In this document: piece by piece, positions 24,493 through 35,092 of the stretch
Numbering within the stretch: the stretch's first letter is position 1
Layout: every line of letters begins with the position of its first letter
Source: Spongilla lacustris
Lineage: Eukaryota; Porifera; Demospongiae; Spongillida; Spongillidae
NCBI GenBank assembly: GCA_949361645.1
Contig: OX442421.1
Coordinates: 8,559,014 to 8,623,013, forward strand
Direction of reading: 5' to 3'
DNA: 64,000 bases
Notes under the pieces: model-generated
Told to the model about the DNA's origin: nothing
The model's input: the letters and a program-made list of their open reading frames with translations, nothing else
Databases searched by the model: none
Translations under genes and position numbers: made by a program

Positions 24493-25275
24493 TGAGAGCT
24501 AGATGTAGCTTTGAGAGGAAATTTGTGTGTTTTGTGTAATATAACATATGCAAATATTACAGTAAAATTAACAAAATTAATTTAAAAACACATAAAAAAG
24601 TCTGACAGTATTGACCTTGACAAAATGTCCTGCTATCTCCTCAAGTGCTGCAAACCTTCAATGCCCTGGTACCACAGGATTGTACATTGCCAAATGAGAT
24701 GGTGTAATTTGAGCCAAAAGCATTTCTGTATAGCAGACACACAAGACTTTACTATAGTTGTGTTCCCCTGGTCCTAGTGGCAATATGCTGCTTCTCTGCT
24801 CCTGTACAGAATCGTGTGGCAACAGATTAGCTAATCTTTGAGGGGTGGGGCAAGGTTTGTGTTTTTCAGAAGTGAATTAAAAATGTGAGCATATCTGCTA
24901 TACACTGGCTTGATATAACCTTGAATTTTCTGTAGTGTATGTGGCATTTTCACTATAATAAATGTAAACTTCACATTTACTATGGTGTTCATACCATATA
25001 CATTTATATCAAATCCAACTGTTGACCTTAGTGCAAGCATTACATGTATAAGGCATTACGTGTACAAGTGATGGAAGGCATTACGTGTACAAGTGATGGA
25101 AGGCAGAGAACTCTCACTGGTTTGATTATAAAAGCTGTGTTCAAGTGCAATACAAGTGATCTCTGTTAACTTGCACAGGGTTGTGATCTTGGCAGAAGAC
25201 TTTAGTAATTGTACCACACACAAAGGTTACACTCAATCCACTGGCACGAAAACAAACACAGAGTGAAAACAAAGT
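24493..25275. other. 3' flank of Ig-TIR B, second copy of the duplicated flank
   Basis: No gene seen. It parallels 21408-22150 with small indels up to about 25240, where similarity to the first flank ends. This sets the right edge of the tandem duplication. Confidence 0.65.
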
Positions 25276-25977
25276 TCATTTGCAAACATGATGGGTTTTC
25301 CCCCCTTTAACCAGTATATCCTGTACGTCAATGGCGGCTTCCTTCAGTCTAACGTCTTCTTCTGAATCAGTACTTGTCGTGCTCGAATGCCTTCTTCTTC
25401 GCACTTGTGGTCGGATGGGCGGTGGCTGGTCCATTTGAACAGGTAAAACAGAATTCGCAAGCAGCTTCACACCTTTCGCGCGTGCCGTTCAAGGCAAAGT
25501 AAGGGGTGAGAAGGATACCGTATGTCGCATACCTTCCGAACTGAGTGCCGTCTCAGGTGGCACCTGCCAGAAGTGGTCTGTTTCTTCGTACAACCTACGC
25601 GTATACATTCATTTTTTTTAAATGTTAATACATGCAGTATTAAAACACAAATCACATCACACGTGGTGCTTTCGGTACGCGAGCCGGGGGGAGCTATTAC
25701 GTTTGTCCTACCTCTCAATACATTCGGACAGCTTCTTTGAGAGGTAGGTTTGCACGTCTTCGGATACGATGAGATCGTTGCCTCCAGTTGCTCGTGCAGA
25801 GCTGGAGGTTATTATTTTTTTTGGTGGCTTTGTTGGAATCACATGGTTTTCAATGTGTACCGCGCACCTGCATTGCACATTGATTACGGAGGCCGGTAGC
25901 TCTCGCGTCGTGGGTATGCCTTTCACGGCTTCCAACAGCCGGCTTTGTTCGTTGTCTGACCCAGAGGAGTCGCTCAT
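25276..25977 (-). CDS. CUSTOS: CUSTOS-like nuclear protein
   Basis: Three exons on the minus strand: 25977-25712, 25594-25533, 25472-25276, giving 174 residues. It is recognised by similarity to human CUSTOS (C12orf43), a nuclear-envelope/nuclear protein implicated in Wnt signalling in vertebrates. Shared features: an acidic Ser-rich N-terminus (MSDSSGSDNEQ); a helical segment VSEDVQTYLSKKLSECIE; a short aromatic exon (DHFWQVPPE); and the C-terminal block of basic residues, serine run and acidic helix (RRRRHSSTTSTDSEEDVRLK, then EAAIDVQDIL). The vertebrate lysine-rich C-terminal tail is absent. It is head to head with the CRADD-like gene. The function in this organism is unknown. Confidence 0.82.
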
Positions 25978-26022
25978 TTGAGACGATGTCGAGTAATTAG
26001 AATAGCTGCCCGCTGTTGTAGG
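25978..26022. promoter_or_regulatory. bidirectional promoter/5' region CUSTOS-CRADD-like
   Basis: The divergent ATGs are 45 bp apart. Transcription starts are not visible. One or both 5' UTRs must be extremely short, or begin inside the opposite gene. Confidence 0.6.
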
Positions 26023-27309
26023 ATGATGGCGTCCGAACCGTTGTATCGCATGCTGCCTGAGCTTTGTGACGAGTTAAACGTCGACGCCATCTCGCCGTAC
26101 CTTGTATCTCGCGGGGTTGTTAGCGTAGAAAACTTTGAGAGGCTGCATTTGGCAAAGGAACGGGAGACGAGACGGCAGCTGGTATTCGCATTGATGCCCA
26201 TGATCAGGTGTCCAAAACTGTTCCTTAGCGCACTCGAGGAGTCTAAGAAAGACGAGCCTAACCACGCTTCGCTTGCTAAGAGATTGAGAGAAGAGGTACA
26301 CGTACCTTGTACATACAACGGGCTATTCCAATATTTAACCGTACACCCCTATGGATGACGGTGTCCGGGGGGGGTGTATTGGGTATATGTCCCGGGGGGT
26401 GGTCATTTAAAAGCCTGTCTCGGGGGGCTAGAAGGTATAACAGAAGCCTGTCCAGGACAAAACACAAGCGTGTCCAGGGGGGTAGAATAAAATAGAGGGG
26501 ATGGAGACATCGCATGTCCAGGTTTTTTTTAATATATTGTCCCGGGGGGGGGGGGGGGGGGTGTCATCCATAGGGGTGTACGATTAAATAGCCTAACATG
26601 TATTTTGGTTATCTAATATTGACCTGTGATAAATCGCAGGGGTCAATTTAAACGTACGTGTATGTGACCTGTGATAATTGCGGGGGGGGGGGGGGGGGGG
26701 GGGGGAGGTCAATTAAAAACTACATGTACAATGTGCTACAACTAACACCACAACCTATTAAGTATGGTCATGTAAAAGCAGAGATAATATATACATCTAT
26801 ATATTATCTCTGGTAAAAGTTATGTGTGGTTGAGGGCTGTTTGGGAATACATGTAGTCCTCCCCCCCCCCCCCCTCCCCCAAACTACACCCATATGGATT
26901 TGTGTACATAGGAAGGAAGGTCATGTTCCTATTTTATGTTGTGCCATTTTGTTATGTACAGTTGCTTGTTTCTGATGCTAATGCAGGCGTTGATGTATTG
27001 CCACCAACCACAAGCCTCGATGAACCATGTTCCGAGTCAGACCTGCTGAAATGTTCAAAAGCACTTCAAAGCTGGGAAGAAATGTGCGTGTGTCTTGGAC
27101 TGACATATCCTGAAACCATGGAGCTGAAGCATAGCTACTGTTCTAACTACAGGGAGCAGAAGTTCCAAATGTTCGTGCTTTGGAAAAGGAAAAATGGCAG
27201 TTGTGCAAATTACAGGACCTTGTTGCAGGCGGCAGAAAGTATTCGTGACCAACAGTTCGCAGGTTTCTTAAGGCAGTTAGTTAAACTTGAATGTACAGAG
27301 AATAGGTAA
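26023..27309 (+). CDS. CRADD: CRADD/RAIDD-like adaptor (CARD + Death domain)
   Basis: Two exons in phase 0: 26023-26295 and 26962-27309, giving 206 residues (human CRADD is 199). Exon 1 is a CARD: LPELCDELNVDAISPYLVSR, then GVVSVENFERL, then an Arg-rich helix and MPMIRCPKLFLSALEES. Exon 2, after a short linker, is a Death domain: LKCSKALQSWEEMCVCLGLT, then FVLWKRKNGSCANYRTLLQA. Both domains align with human CRADD in order and spacing as I remember it. In vertebrates this adaptor links PIDD1 to caspase-2 in the PIDDosome, in the cytoplasm. A second ATG three bases downstream (26026) is an alternative start. One domain per exon is notable. The upstream ATG at 25978 would only add an arginine-rich extension and is not supported. 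Confidence 0.85.
26339..26583. mobile_element. TTAA-flanked inverted-repeat element
   Basis: Terminal inverted repeats of about 20 bp (CGTACACCCCTATGGATGAC at the left, its reverse complement at the right) are flanked by TTAA at 26335-26338 and 26584-26587. The interior has G-rich runs and degenerate AGCCTGTC.. repeats and no ORF. The TTAA target suggests a piggyBac-type non-autonomous element. It lies in the CRADD-like intron. Confidence 0.7.
26675..26706. repeat. poly-G tract
   Basis: A G run of more than 20 bases in the CRADD-like intron, close to a repeated GACCTGTGATAA word (about 26622 and 26668). Confidence 0.8.
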
Positions 27310-27725
27310 AGATACCTTGAGTCTTGTACACAAAATATGGAATTATTCCATCTGGTATAGGCGTGACAACGCTGTTTCGTGACAATCCGCCATGTTGTTG
27401 CTTACGCAGATACTCATAGTACATGCACACCGATATGGTCAAGGGAACGTTCTTTGGTACTAAATCGTAAGTAAACGAAGGCAATCAATTCCCCACTTTC
27501 GACGTCTGATATTTAGCACTTACCTCATAACCTACTGGGCGGCCTGTTACAGTAACTAGCAAATAAAGCGCACTTGCAAGCTGCTATATTGAGAGTATAT
27601 TAGATCGAAAGGTTAGACGGCCACTGCCATCGTGCACGTCCGTAGACTAGTCGGTTTAACTCACGTTATAATTAAATTTAAAATAAAAAAACATAATAAT
27701 CCCTCTTATGGTATGGCAATAGAAG
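27310..27725. other. intergenic between CRADD-like and SMAP1
   Basis: No exon seen; presumably the 3' UTR of the CRADD-like gene and the SMAP1 promoter. Confidence 0.5.
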
Positions 27726-28324
27726 ATGGCTGCTCGTGACAAAAAACTTAACCAGAAGAACTTACAGATACTACTCGACCTTCTTGGAGAGGAGGACAAC
27801 AAGATATGTGCCGACTGCAACACAAAAGGTACAAATGCTTTTGAAGAAAGGTCATAACTTCGATTGAAAGGTGATTTCTGCGCTACTGCTTTCTAGGGCC
27901 GCGTTGGGCATCATGGAACCTGGGCATCTTTATATGTATTCGGTGTGCCGGCATTCATAGAAACTTAGGAGTCCACATCTCGAGGGTAAAATCGGTGAAC
28001 TTGGACGCATGGACGGAAGAACAAATAGAAGTAATCCACCTTAATTGGTATGAATGAGGGTGCTAATCCATCTTCACAATTATAGTCGATGCAAGCGGGT
28101 GGGAATAAAAGAGCGCGAGAGACGTACGAGAAGGAGCTGCCATCTAACTTTCGACGCCCAACGGACGACTCGTAGGTGTTCAGCTTACCCCCGGTTTACC
28201 ATTTAAACTACGGTTGATTCCCCAGTGCGGTTGAAAACTTCATTAGGACTAAGTACATTCGTAAGCTGTACGTTGGCAAGGACACGCCTTCCGATGCTAC
28301 CAAGGTTGAGAATGCGGTAAACGG

Positions 28325-28390
<66 letters not shown>

Positions 28391-28393
28391 TGT

Positions 28394-28441
<48 letters not shown>

Positions 28442-29136
28442 GCATTTTTGGGGTGGTGACACCTTGCCCTCCCCTCAGGCTAAGGACAAGCCTAAGAAGA
28501 CAGCACCAGCCAAGTCTGCACAGGTAACGGCTTTGTGTATGTGTGGTGCGTTTTGAGCATGAAGGGCTGGGAACAGAGACCGCAAATATTTACTAGCCTT
28601 TCCTTAACCAGCTGGATGCCCCCCGCACCAGGCCTAGTCACCAGCACAGAGCGTCTGAGTTACCAGATGTCCATACTTTGAAGGTTGATAAACCACGTCG
28701 AGTTGAATCGTCACCTGATCTCGTATCTCTGGACTCCCCCATGACTGTGGCGCCCACCCCAACCCCAGTGCGTGTTGCCTCCCAGCAGCCACTAGACCTG
28801 TTATTGGCAGTGCCCACTCCCGTTGCTACGACGACTGCTCCTGCCAAGACCGTTTCCAGCGATCCGCCTCCATTGATGGCTGTGAACACACCTTCTGTGA
28901 AGGACTCCATTTTGTCTCTGTACGGCGCCCAACCCAATAATGTGGCGTATTCTGCAAATGGGTTGCCCGTAAACCCGCTGTACTACCAACAGCAGCAGCC
29001 AATGGCCATGCAGATGGCCCAGCAGCAGCAGGCCTACTCTATGCAGATGGCCCAACAGCAGCAGGCAATGGCCATGCAGATGGCACAACAGCAGCAGCTG
29101 CTGCAAATCCAGCAACAGATGGAGAAACTGAAACTA

Positions 29137-29167
<31 letters not shown>

Positions 29168-29223
29168 CAACAGGGACAGTAGGGATGCCAAGTGGACAGA
29201 CGTTGAACCCACAGCTGTGGTAG
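27726..29223 (+). CDS. SMAP1: SMAP1/2-type ArfGAP
   Basis: Six exons: 27726-27828, 27897-28030, 28086-28171, 28226-28316, 28479-28523, 28612-29223 (356 residues). The ArfGAP domain at about residues 10-125 has the zinc finger C-x2-C-x16-C-x2-C (ICADCNTK ... [20 protein letters not shown]), in which the Arg of the CxxC..HR(N/S)LG block is the catalytic arginine finger. [16 protein letters not shown] and [15 protein letters not shown] follow, as in SMAP1. A low-complexity C-terminal half has a KDSILSLYG motif, Met/Gln-rich repeats and a final QTLNPQLW like vertebrate SMAP1 ends. Expected role: stimulating GTP hydrolysis on Arf6/Arf1 in clathrin-dependent traffic. The clathrin-box candidate is LDLLLA. 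Confidence 0.92.
28330..28440. repeat. (GT)n microsatellite
   Basis: Nearly pure GT run in the SMAP1 intron 28317-28478. Confidence 0.95.
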
Positions 29224-29354
29224 ACTGAGGTAGAGTTGAAATGTGTTTCTTGATATTGAACCAATATTTGTCCTCTGTAGTTTGTAAGGCCAAATAATGT
29301 GCATATATACGTTACATCATGTTCCATAATTTATTATATTATATTATCAATGTT

Positions 29355-30830
29355 TCAGTTATTAAACTTGTGATATGATGGTACTTTGGCCCCTAGCAAG
29401 CCATCAATGAATGTCTGCCACTGAGTGAAGCTGTAGTTCCATGCGTCTGGCACCACCACACCATTGACGATGAACTGTGGTGTGCCAGTGATGGTGCGTG
29501 AGGCAGCATACTTCCAGTCATACACACTAGCATAGTAGAGAGTAGAGTCCTGGAACCCATTCAGGATACTACAGATTTGGAAAGAGACCAGACCAATCAG
29601 AGTTAGGGGAAAGGGAAAGGTACTGGTCACACTTAACTCACATGTCTGCAGAGATGCCAACATTTGTGGCGACAAACTGAGCAATGGCATTTTTGACCTG
29701 AAGTTCAGTCATGTTCACTGCTTGTGTCAAGAACACTACAAAAAAAGGTCATCACAAATACATCCAAGTTGTTACCACACAACACAGCAGTGTTCTATTG
29801 GTTCTCTATGGGAGTAGTGGTCCTTGTCACTTACATCATAGAGGGTGAATCAATGGGATGACAAAACAGTACCACTTGCAAAACAACGTCAACCATTTCA
29901 CATAGTACACCAACACTTGAACAGGCCTATATGATTGTACTGGCCATAAACTTAGTTTCCTAAACACTACTGTGGCAAATCAAAGGGACCAATGTCTACT
30001 CCAGTTGCTAAGCTACTGCTAGTTAAGCATGGATTATGTGACCATGAGCCTGCGGGCAGTGTCACTGGATTCCCACAACAATTTTTCCCCCTAAGGCTTC
30101 AATTGCCTCCATCTAGATGTTGCAGTACTGGGTAATACATGTACAAGGGCTTCTAATCACACCACAATCCCACCCACACCATTCCATCCTACACACAGGT
30201 GCTCAAGAGGCTTACTGTCTTGATTCTTAAACACTGCTGCCGTATAATTCATGAATTTAGCGCTGTCCGCTGCTCGCACAGTTGTGCCCGCCCACTGCAT
30301 GAAAAATGCATTGTGGTGGTACCTAAAAGGAGACAGCGGTTATAACCCACTTCAAATATGGTATGGTCGACCTAACGGTAGTGGGAATATGTGGATGATA
30401 CCAGAAACATCTTTGTCAACGTAGGCGTTCAACACCTACATTTAATAAACGAAAGAACGACAATATATGACGAATATCTATGGACGAAGTAATATTATTT
30501 AGCTCCGCCCACCTGAAGCAGAAGAGGGAAGTTATCGGCTGACCCATCGCACAAACTAAAAGAGTAGCAAAGACAATGTGTGGGGGTGTACGGGTAGGTT
30601 GTCTGGACTACAGAACCTACTGGTCGTAGAAAACTTCCACGACTACCTTCGGATTAGGTGAGCTCTGGTATACATAACCTGTTTAGGAAAGACATCGTGT
30701 TAAAGAGCGACAGAGGTGATTGCAGCGAATCCGTACCTGAAGGTCTGGAGGGCACCGGGGTCTGCGCATTGCTAGCAACCGTTATGAATGCGAGACAGGC
30801 GACGAAGAACAGGAATCTTGAGCTCTCCAT
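29355..30830 (-). CDS. secreted thioredoxin-fold (DsbA-like) protein 1
   Basis: Seven exons on the minus strand: 30830-30737, 30678-30621, 30555-30513, 30435-30377, 30322-30216, 29735-29642, 29568-29355 (222 residues). A signal peptide starts MESSRFLFFVACLAFITVAS. The DsbA-like core has PNPKVVVEVFYD (first strand), IIHIFPLP, NAFFMQWAG in the helical insert, and the cis-Pro region TITGTPQFIVNGVVVP. The usual CxxC active site is absent: only one Cys (HLCDGSADNFPLLL) follows the first strand, so thiol oxidase activity is doubtful. I know the family as uncharacterised eukaryotic 'thioredoxin-like fold' proteins. A tandem paralogue lies just upstream. The 3' end converges on SMAP1, 131 bp away. 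Confidence 0.85.
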
Positions 30831-31318
30831 GATTATATCACTGTGACACGTGACAAACTAAGGCACATGCCTATACATGTGAAAAAAATAAATGGTCGTT
30901 TCACGTACAAACAGATCGTACTAACATTTTGCTAATAGTAGGCCTACTTCTACGATCGCTTTAACCTACATTTAGAGAACACTAAGTGCATGAGTAACGT
31001 ACTTCCTTATTGTGCATCGATATCGTGCTGATAGGGGTGTATATCACGAGCGTATTCGGATAAAACAACTATGATTGGAACCGACATGGTTTTAATTTGA
31101 AAAGAACTTAATTGAACTTATTACATGAACTGCATGCTAAACGTAGGTCTTGATATGTAATTCCTTGTTTGCTTACTTTAACTCAATCGTTGTCTATAAA
31201 TTCTATCACACACACACACACACACAAACGCACACATATTACACACACAATTCCTAACAGTCATGTGTTGAAACTAAGCGCACATACAGTTTTAATGTCA
31301 AATCCATAATTTGTTAAA
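30831..31318. other. intergenic between the two thioredoxin-fold paralogues
   Basis: No exon seen. A truncated relative of the 42.1-42.4 kb palindrome arm lies at about 31128-31200 (GTAATTCCTTGTTTGCTTAC), followed by a short CA run. Confidence 0.6.
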
Positions 31319-32565
31319 CTAGACATCATCATGACCAGCACCAAGTAAGCCATCGATGAACACCTGCCACTGAGCAAAGTTATAGCTTGGTGCGTCTGGC
31401 ACCACCACACCATTGACAATGAACTGTGGTGTGCCAGTGATGGTGCGAGAGGCAGCATACTTCCAGTCATACACACTAGCATAGTAGAGAGTAGAGTCCT
31501 GGAACCCATTCAGGATACTACAGATTTGGAAAGAGACCAGACCAATCAGAGTTAGGGGAAAGGGAAAGGTACTGGTCACACTTAACTCACATGTCTGCAG
31601 AGATGCCAACATTTGTGGCGACAAACTGAGCAATGGCATTTTTGACCTGAAGTTCAGTCATGTTCACTGCTTGTGTCAAGAACACTTACAATAGGAGACA
31701 AGCAAAGGGGAGGGTAAGTGTAGTAAAGCAATACCTAATTAAAGCAAAGCCTTATGTGTAATGTAGTAAAGTAAGGCTTTCAGTACTACATTTGTTATCA
31801 TTTATTTGCAATAATGTTTGCATGAAGTAAATCTCATCTATAGGTTAGAACAGGTAGCTACAGGTGAGTCGCAAGCGCACTCCAATTTACCTTCAAACCC
31901 TCATCTCTCACCTCCCCCCCCCACACACACACACGCACACATGGTATATGCTCAAAATGCTTACAGCCTTGATTCTGAAACACTGCAGTTGTAAACGCCA
32001 TGAATTTAGCGCTGTTCGCTGCTCGTATAGCCATGCCGGCCCACTGCATGAAAAATGCATTGTGGTGGTACCTGCCGATGAATACGAAAAAGCTGTAGTG
32101 ACTATTTTCCTAACAAAGCAGAATGGGCCTCACGGTAGCGGGAATATGTGTATAATACCAGTGACGTCCTTCTCAGCATAGGCGCTAAACACCTGCTCGA
32201 AGAGACGTAAAGTACAGCACATATACTACAGCTCCGCCCACCTGGAGCAGAATCGGATAGTTAGCCGCCGAATCAACACAAAGACTACAAAGGACGCATA
32301 CAAGCGATCGTAGCAATGATCGCACATAACAAAATCGAAACCTACTGGTCGTAGAAAACTTCCACGACTACCTTCGGATTAGGAGAGCTCTGGTATACAT
32401 AACCTGTTTAGGAAAGACATATCGTTTTAAAAAAAAAGAGCGGACGGACGGAGGGGACAGGGGTTGCTCCTTACCTGGAGGTCTGGAGGGCACGGGGGTC
32501 TGCGCATTGATCGCAACCGTTATGAATGCGAGGCAAGCGACGAAGAAGATTCTTCGGTTCTCCAT
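31319..32565 (-). CDS. secreted thioredoxin-fold (DsbA-like) protein 2
   Basis: Seven exons with the same phases as its neighbour: 32565-32475, 32403-32346, 32284-32242, 32192-32134, 32071-31965, 31684-31591, 31517-31319 (216 residues). The signal peptide starts MENRRIFFVACLAFITVA. The core is the same (HLCVDSAANYPILL, HIFPLP, TITGTPQFIVNG), again with a single Cys instead of CxxC. The C-terminus differs (IDGLLGAGHDDV against LGAKVPSYHKFNN in protein 1). Exons 6-7 and the intron between them are nearly identical to the neighbour, whereas exons 1-5 and their introns have diverged. It starts 282 bp from RRP1 in the opposite direction. Confidence 0.85.
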
Positions 32566-32847
32566 ACTAGTATATATATTGTACAGAGTTGCAATTGCAC
32601 GTGATTGATTCAAGCTGCTGATAAAATAGCCTACGTAAAATAATTATTATGTTATCGCGCGTACTGTATCAGAGCTAGCTGAGTACTGCACTGAGACATC
32701 TGGAATTCTATATTCTGGCGCCACGTGTACCGTTTACATGTATATGTCGTGAGACACAGCTGATCATAGATATTGCCCAGCCTCGTTGTAATTGTATGGT
32801 AACGGAGATTATGGTAAAATTAATTACAATAATTTAACCTGGATGCG

Positions 32848-33557
32848 ATGGCTGGCATCGAGGTGAAGTTTGCGAACAGGCTAGGCAATAATGAGCCCAC
32901 GGTAAGGAATAGAGCAATAAAGGGTCTTCGAAAATGGATTTCAGCAAGATCAACTTTCAGTCAAAGTTCGTGTATTCGCTGATAAACAATCCCCAAACGA
33001 TTAACGGTCCAGCTCTTTCACAGAACTGTCAGAATTAGAGTTACTCAAACTTTGGAAAGGACTCTACGTGTGCATGTGGCACTCAGACAAGCCACTCGTC
33101 CAGGTGAGAGCGGATAGTATCCATATATCTTATAAACGCATGCTTTCATTTAAGGAGGAATTGGCAGAAAGCATAGCCAGTCTTGTTCACAACTTTAACC
33201 CCCCCGAGGCGGGTAAATACCGGCTCTTTTCCTTCCCCTTCTATCCTAATATATCGGTGCCATACCTCACACTGCAGGAGTCGAGTACATCAGGACATTT
33301 TTCCTGACAATAGCCCGTGAGTGGCACAGCATAGATAGGCTACGTCTTGACAAGTTCTACATGGTAAGGTAAACAGGGTGTGAGTGGGTGCTAATCTTAT
33401 GCTACATAATGCCAGCTGATCAGGAGAGTTGTAAGCTGCAGTTTCAAGGTTCTGAAGGAAAACTCTTGGGAGGAGAGTTTGGTTCAGATGATGGGGAAAG
33501 TCTACCAGGAAGGTCCACTTAACCCGACATTGGAGAGTGTGAGTCGTGTGTGTGTGT

Positions 33558-33610
<53 letters not shown>

Positions 33611-34862
33611 GTGTGTGTGCAGTGTGTGTGTGCAATGTGTTTGTGGATGCAGTGATGCATGGGTAATGCGGGTGCTGATGCAGTGTGTGTATACATGTTT
33701 GTATGCAAGAGCATACCGTATAACACAAAATAGTGGAGGGGGAAAAATTTGGTGAATTCGCACCTGTAGCATATTGGCGAGAAAAATATTGGTGTAGCTA
33801 AAAAAATTACTTAACTGCAATAATTTGGTTGGGTAAAAATTTGGCAAATTAGTAAAAATTTGCCACGTTTTTTCCCCCACCCTGTCACTGTTTAGTACTA
33901 TATGGTACGTGCACACTGTATGGAGTGCATGTGCACCTATACTTTTGGTGTCACTGTGTATGCTGCACTATAGTAGATGGTATCACTATTCATGCACTAC
34001 ATTTTACATGTTTGGCCCAGACATGCATCGGTGTGCAGCTTCACATAACGGAAGTATACCTCGCGGAACTTGGGCTGTTGGTGGATGATGTATGTTTTAC
34101 AATCTTTGTGGCAAATCAGCATTATTGTGTGTGTTGTGTGTGTGTGCATGTATGTATGTGGGTGTGCATGCATGTGTGTATGTGGGTGTGTGCACATAGG
34201 ATTTACCTGCAACAGGTCTGATTGGCCTTCTAGAACCATTTTTCTTTCTCTATTCACGTACCAAGAAGTAAGTGCAAAGCTGTGCACAATTGAAGCATGA
34301 TGTGTTTTGAATGGTGACTTCTGTTTTGGCAGCTCCACCATAGCAGAGACTGTTGAGAAGAATGTGTTTTCAGTGTTGGTGGGTGGAAAAGGAACAGGCA
34401 TGTTTAAGGTGTGGTGTTTCATAATAAGTCACGGGGAAATTTAAAGGCAACCAAACACCATGTACATATCAGATCGATGTTATCTACTTGAAACAAATAC
34501 TGGTGCAGTGGGCATCAAATAGAGACACTAGTGGAAAAGCAAGGAAGTATTTCTATGCCTTGAAGAAAAGGTCAGTTCTCATTTCTAAGCAGAAACGTTG
34601 GTCCTGTTATGATTGTTGGTCCACACTTTCCTTTTTTTGGTTGATCCCCTCCCACTGTCCCTCCCTCCGTCCCCCTCCCACTGTCCCACCCTCCGTCCCC
34701 CTCTCCCTCTCCTCTTTCTCCCACCCCTCCCCCCTCTCACACACACAGACTTGAAGATCAGGACTGTGGTGAAAATGTATGTATGGATCTCTCCTTAAGT
34801 TGCATGGCTGTTACCTGGGTGCTTACACTACACAGGTGAAACGCAGGAAGCTGCAGCACTAA
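32848..34862 (+). CDS. RRP1: RRP1 (Nop52) ribosome biogenesis protein
   Basis: Eleven exons: 32848-32965, 33024-33103, 33155-33212, 33278-33363, 33416-33538, 34021-34089, 34200-34267, 34333-34378, 34473-34570, 34749-34776, 34836-34862 (266 residues, near yeast Rrp1 size). The Nop52 domain matches RRP1/RRP1B in order: EVKFANRLGNNEPTVRNRAI, LLKLWKGLYVCMWHSDKPLV, ELAESIASLVHNF, then IRTFFLTIAREWHSIDRLRL, DKFYML, GVQLHITEVYLAELG, LLEPFFFLYSRTKK. The C-terminus is short and basic (KRRKLQH), without the long vertebrate tail. The role is nucleolar maturation of 27S pre-rRNA in the 60S pathway. An out-of-frame ATG overlaps at 32843. An extra exon between 34378 and 34473 cannot be excluded. Confidence 0.88.
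33547..33640. repeat. (GT)n microsatellite in RRP1 intron
   Basis: GT runs with GCAGTGTG interruptions. Confidence 0.9.
33716..33905. mobile_element. short TA-flanked CCGTATA element, copy 1
   Basis: The left end CCGTATAACACAAAATAGTG and right end ...AGTACTATATGG are inverted, with TA on each side. The interior shows paired words (TTTGGTGAATT and AAATTTGGCAAATTAG). It is related to the copy at 49109-49316. It lies in an RRP1 intron. Confidence 0.7.
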
Positions 34863-35092
34863 ATTGTAACAATGTTGTATTGTGTTTGTGTGTGTCTGTA
34901 TGTGTTGATTTCTCTCAATCTTGTGGTTAATATGCAGTTGTTATAGCTGGGCCCAATATCACTATTGCAAAGTACGGTATAATGAGGAAAAGTGTTGTGC
35001 GAACTCTAGCCAATTTCTGGTCCATATGTAGTAGGGTTATTTAGTCTTCGAAGGGCTTATATATCATATTTTCATCGTTTACTATGCGGTAG

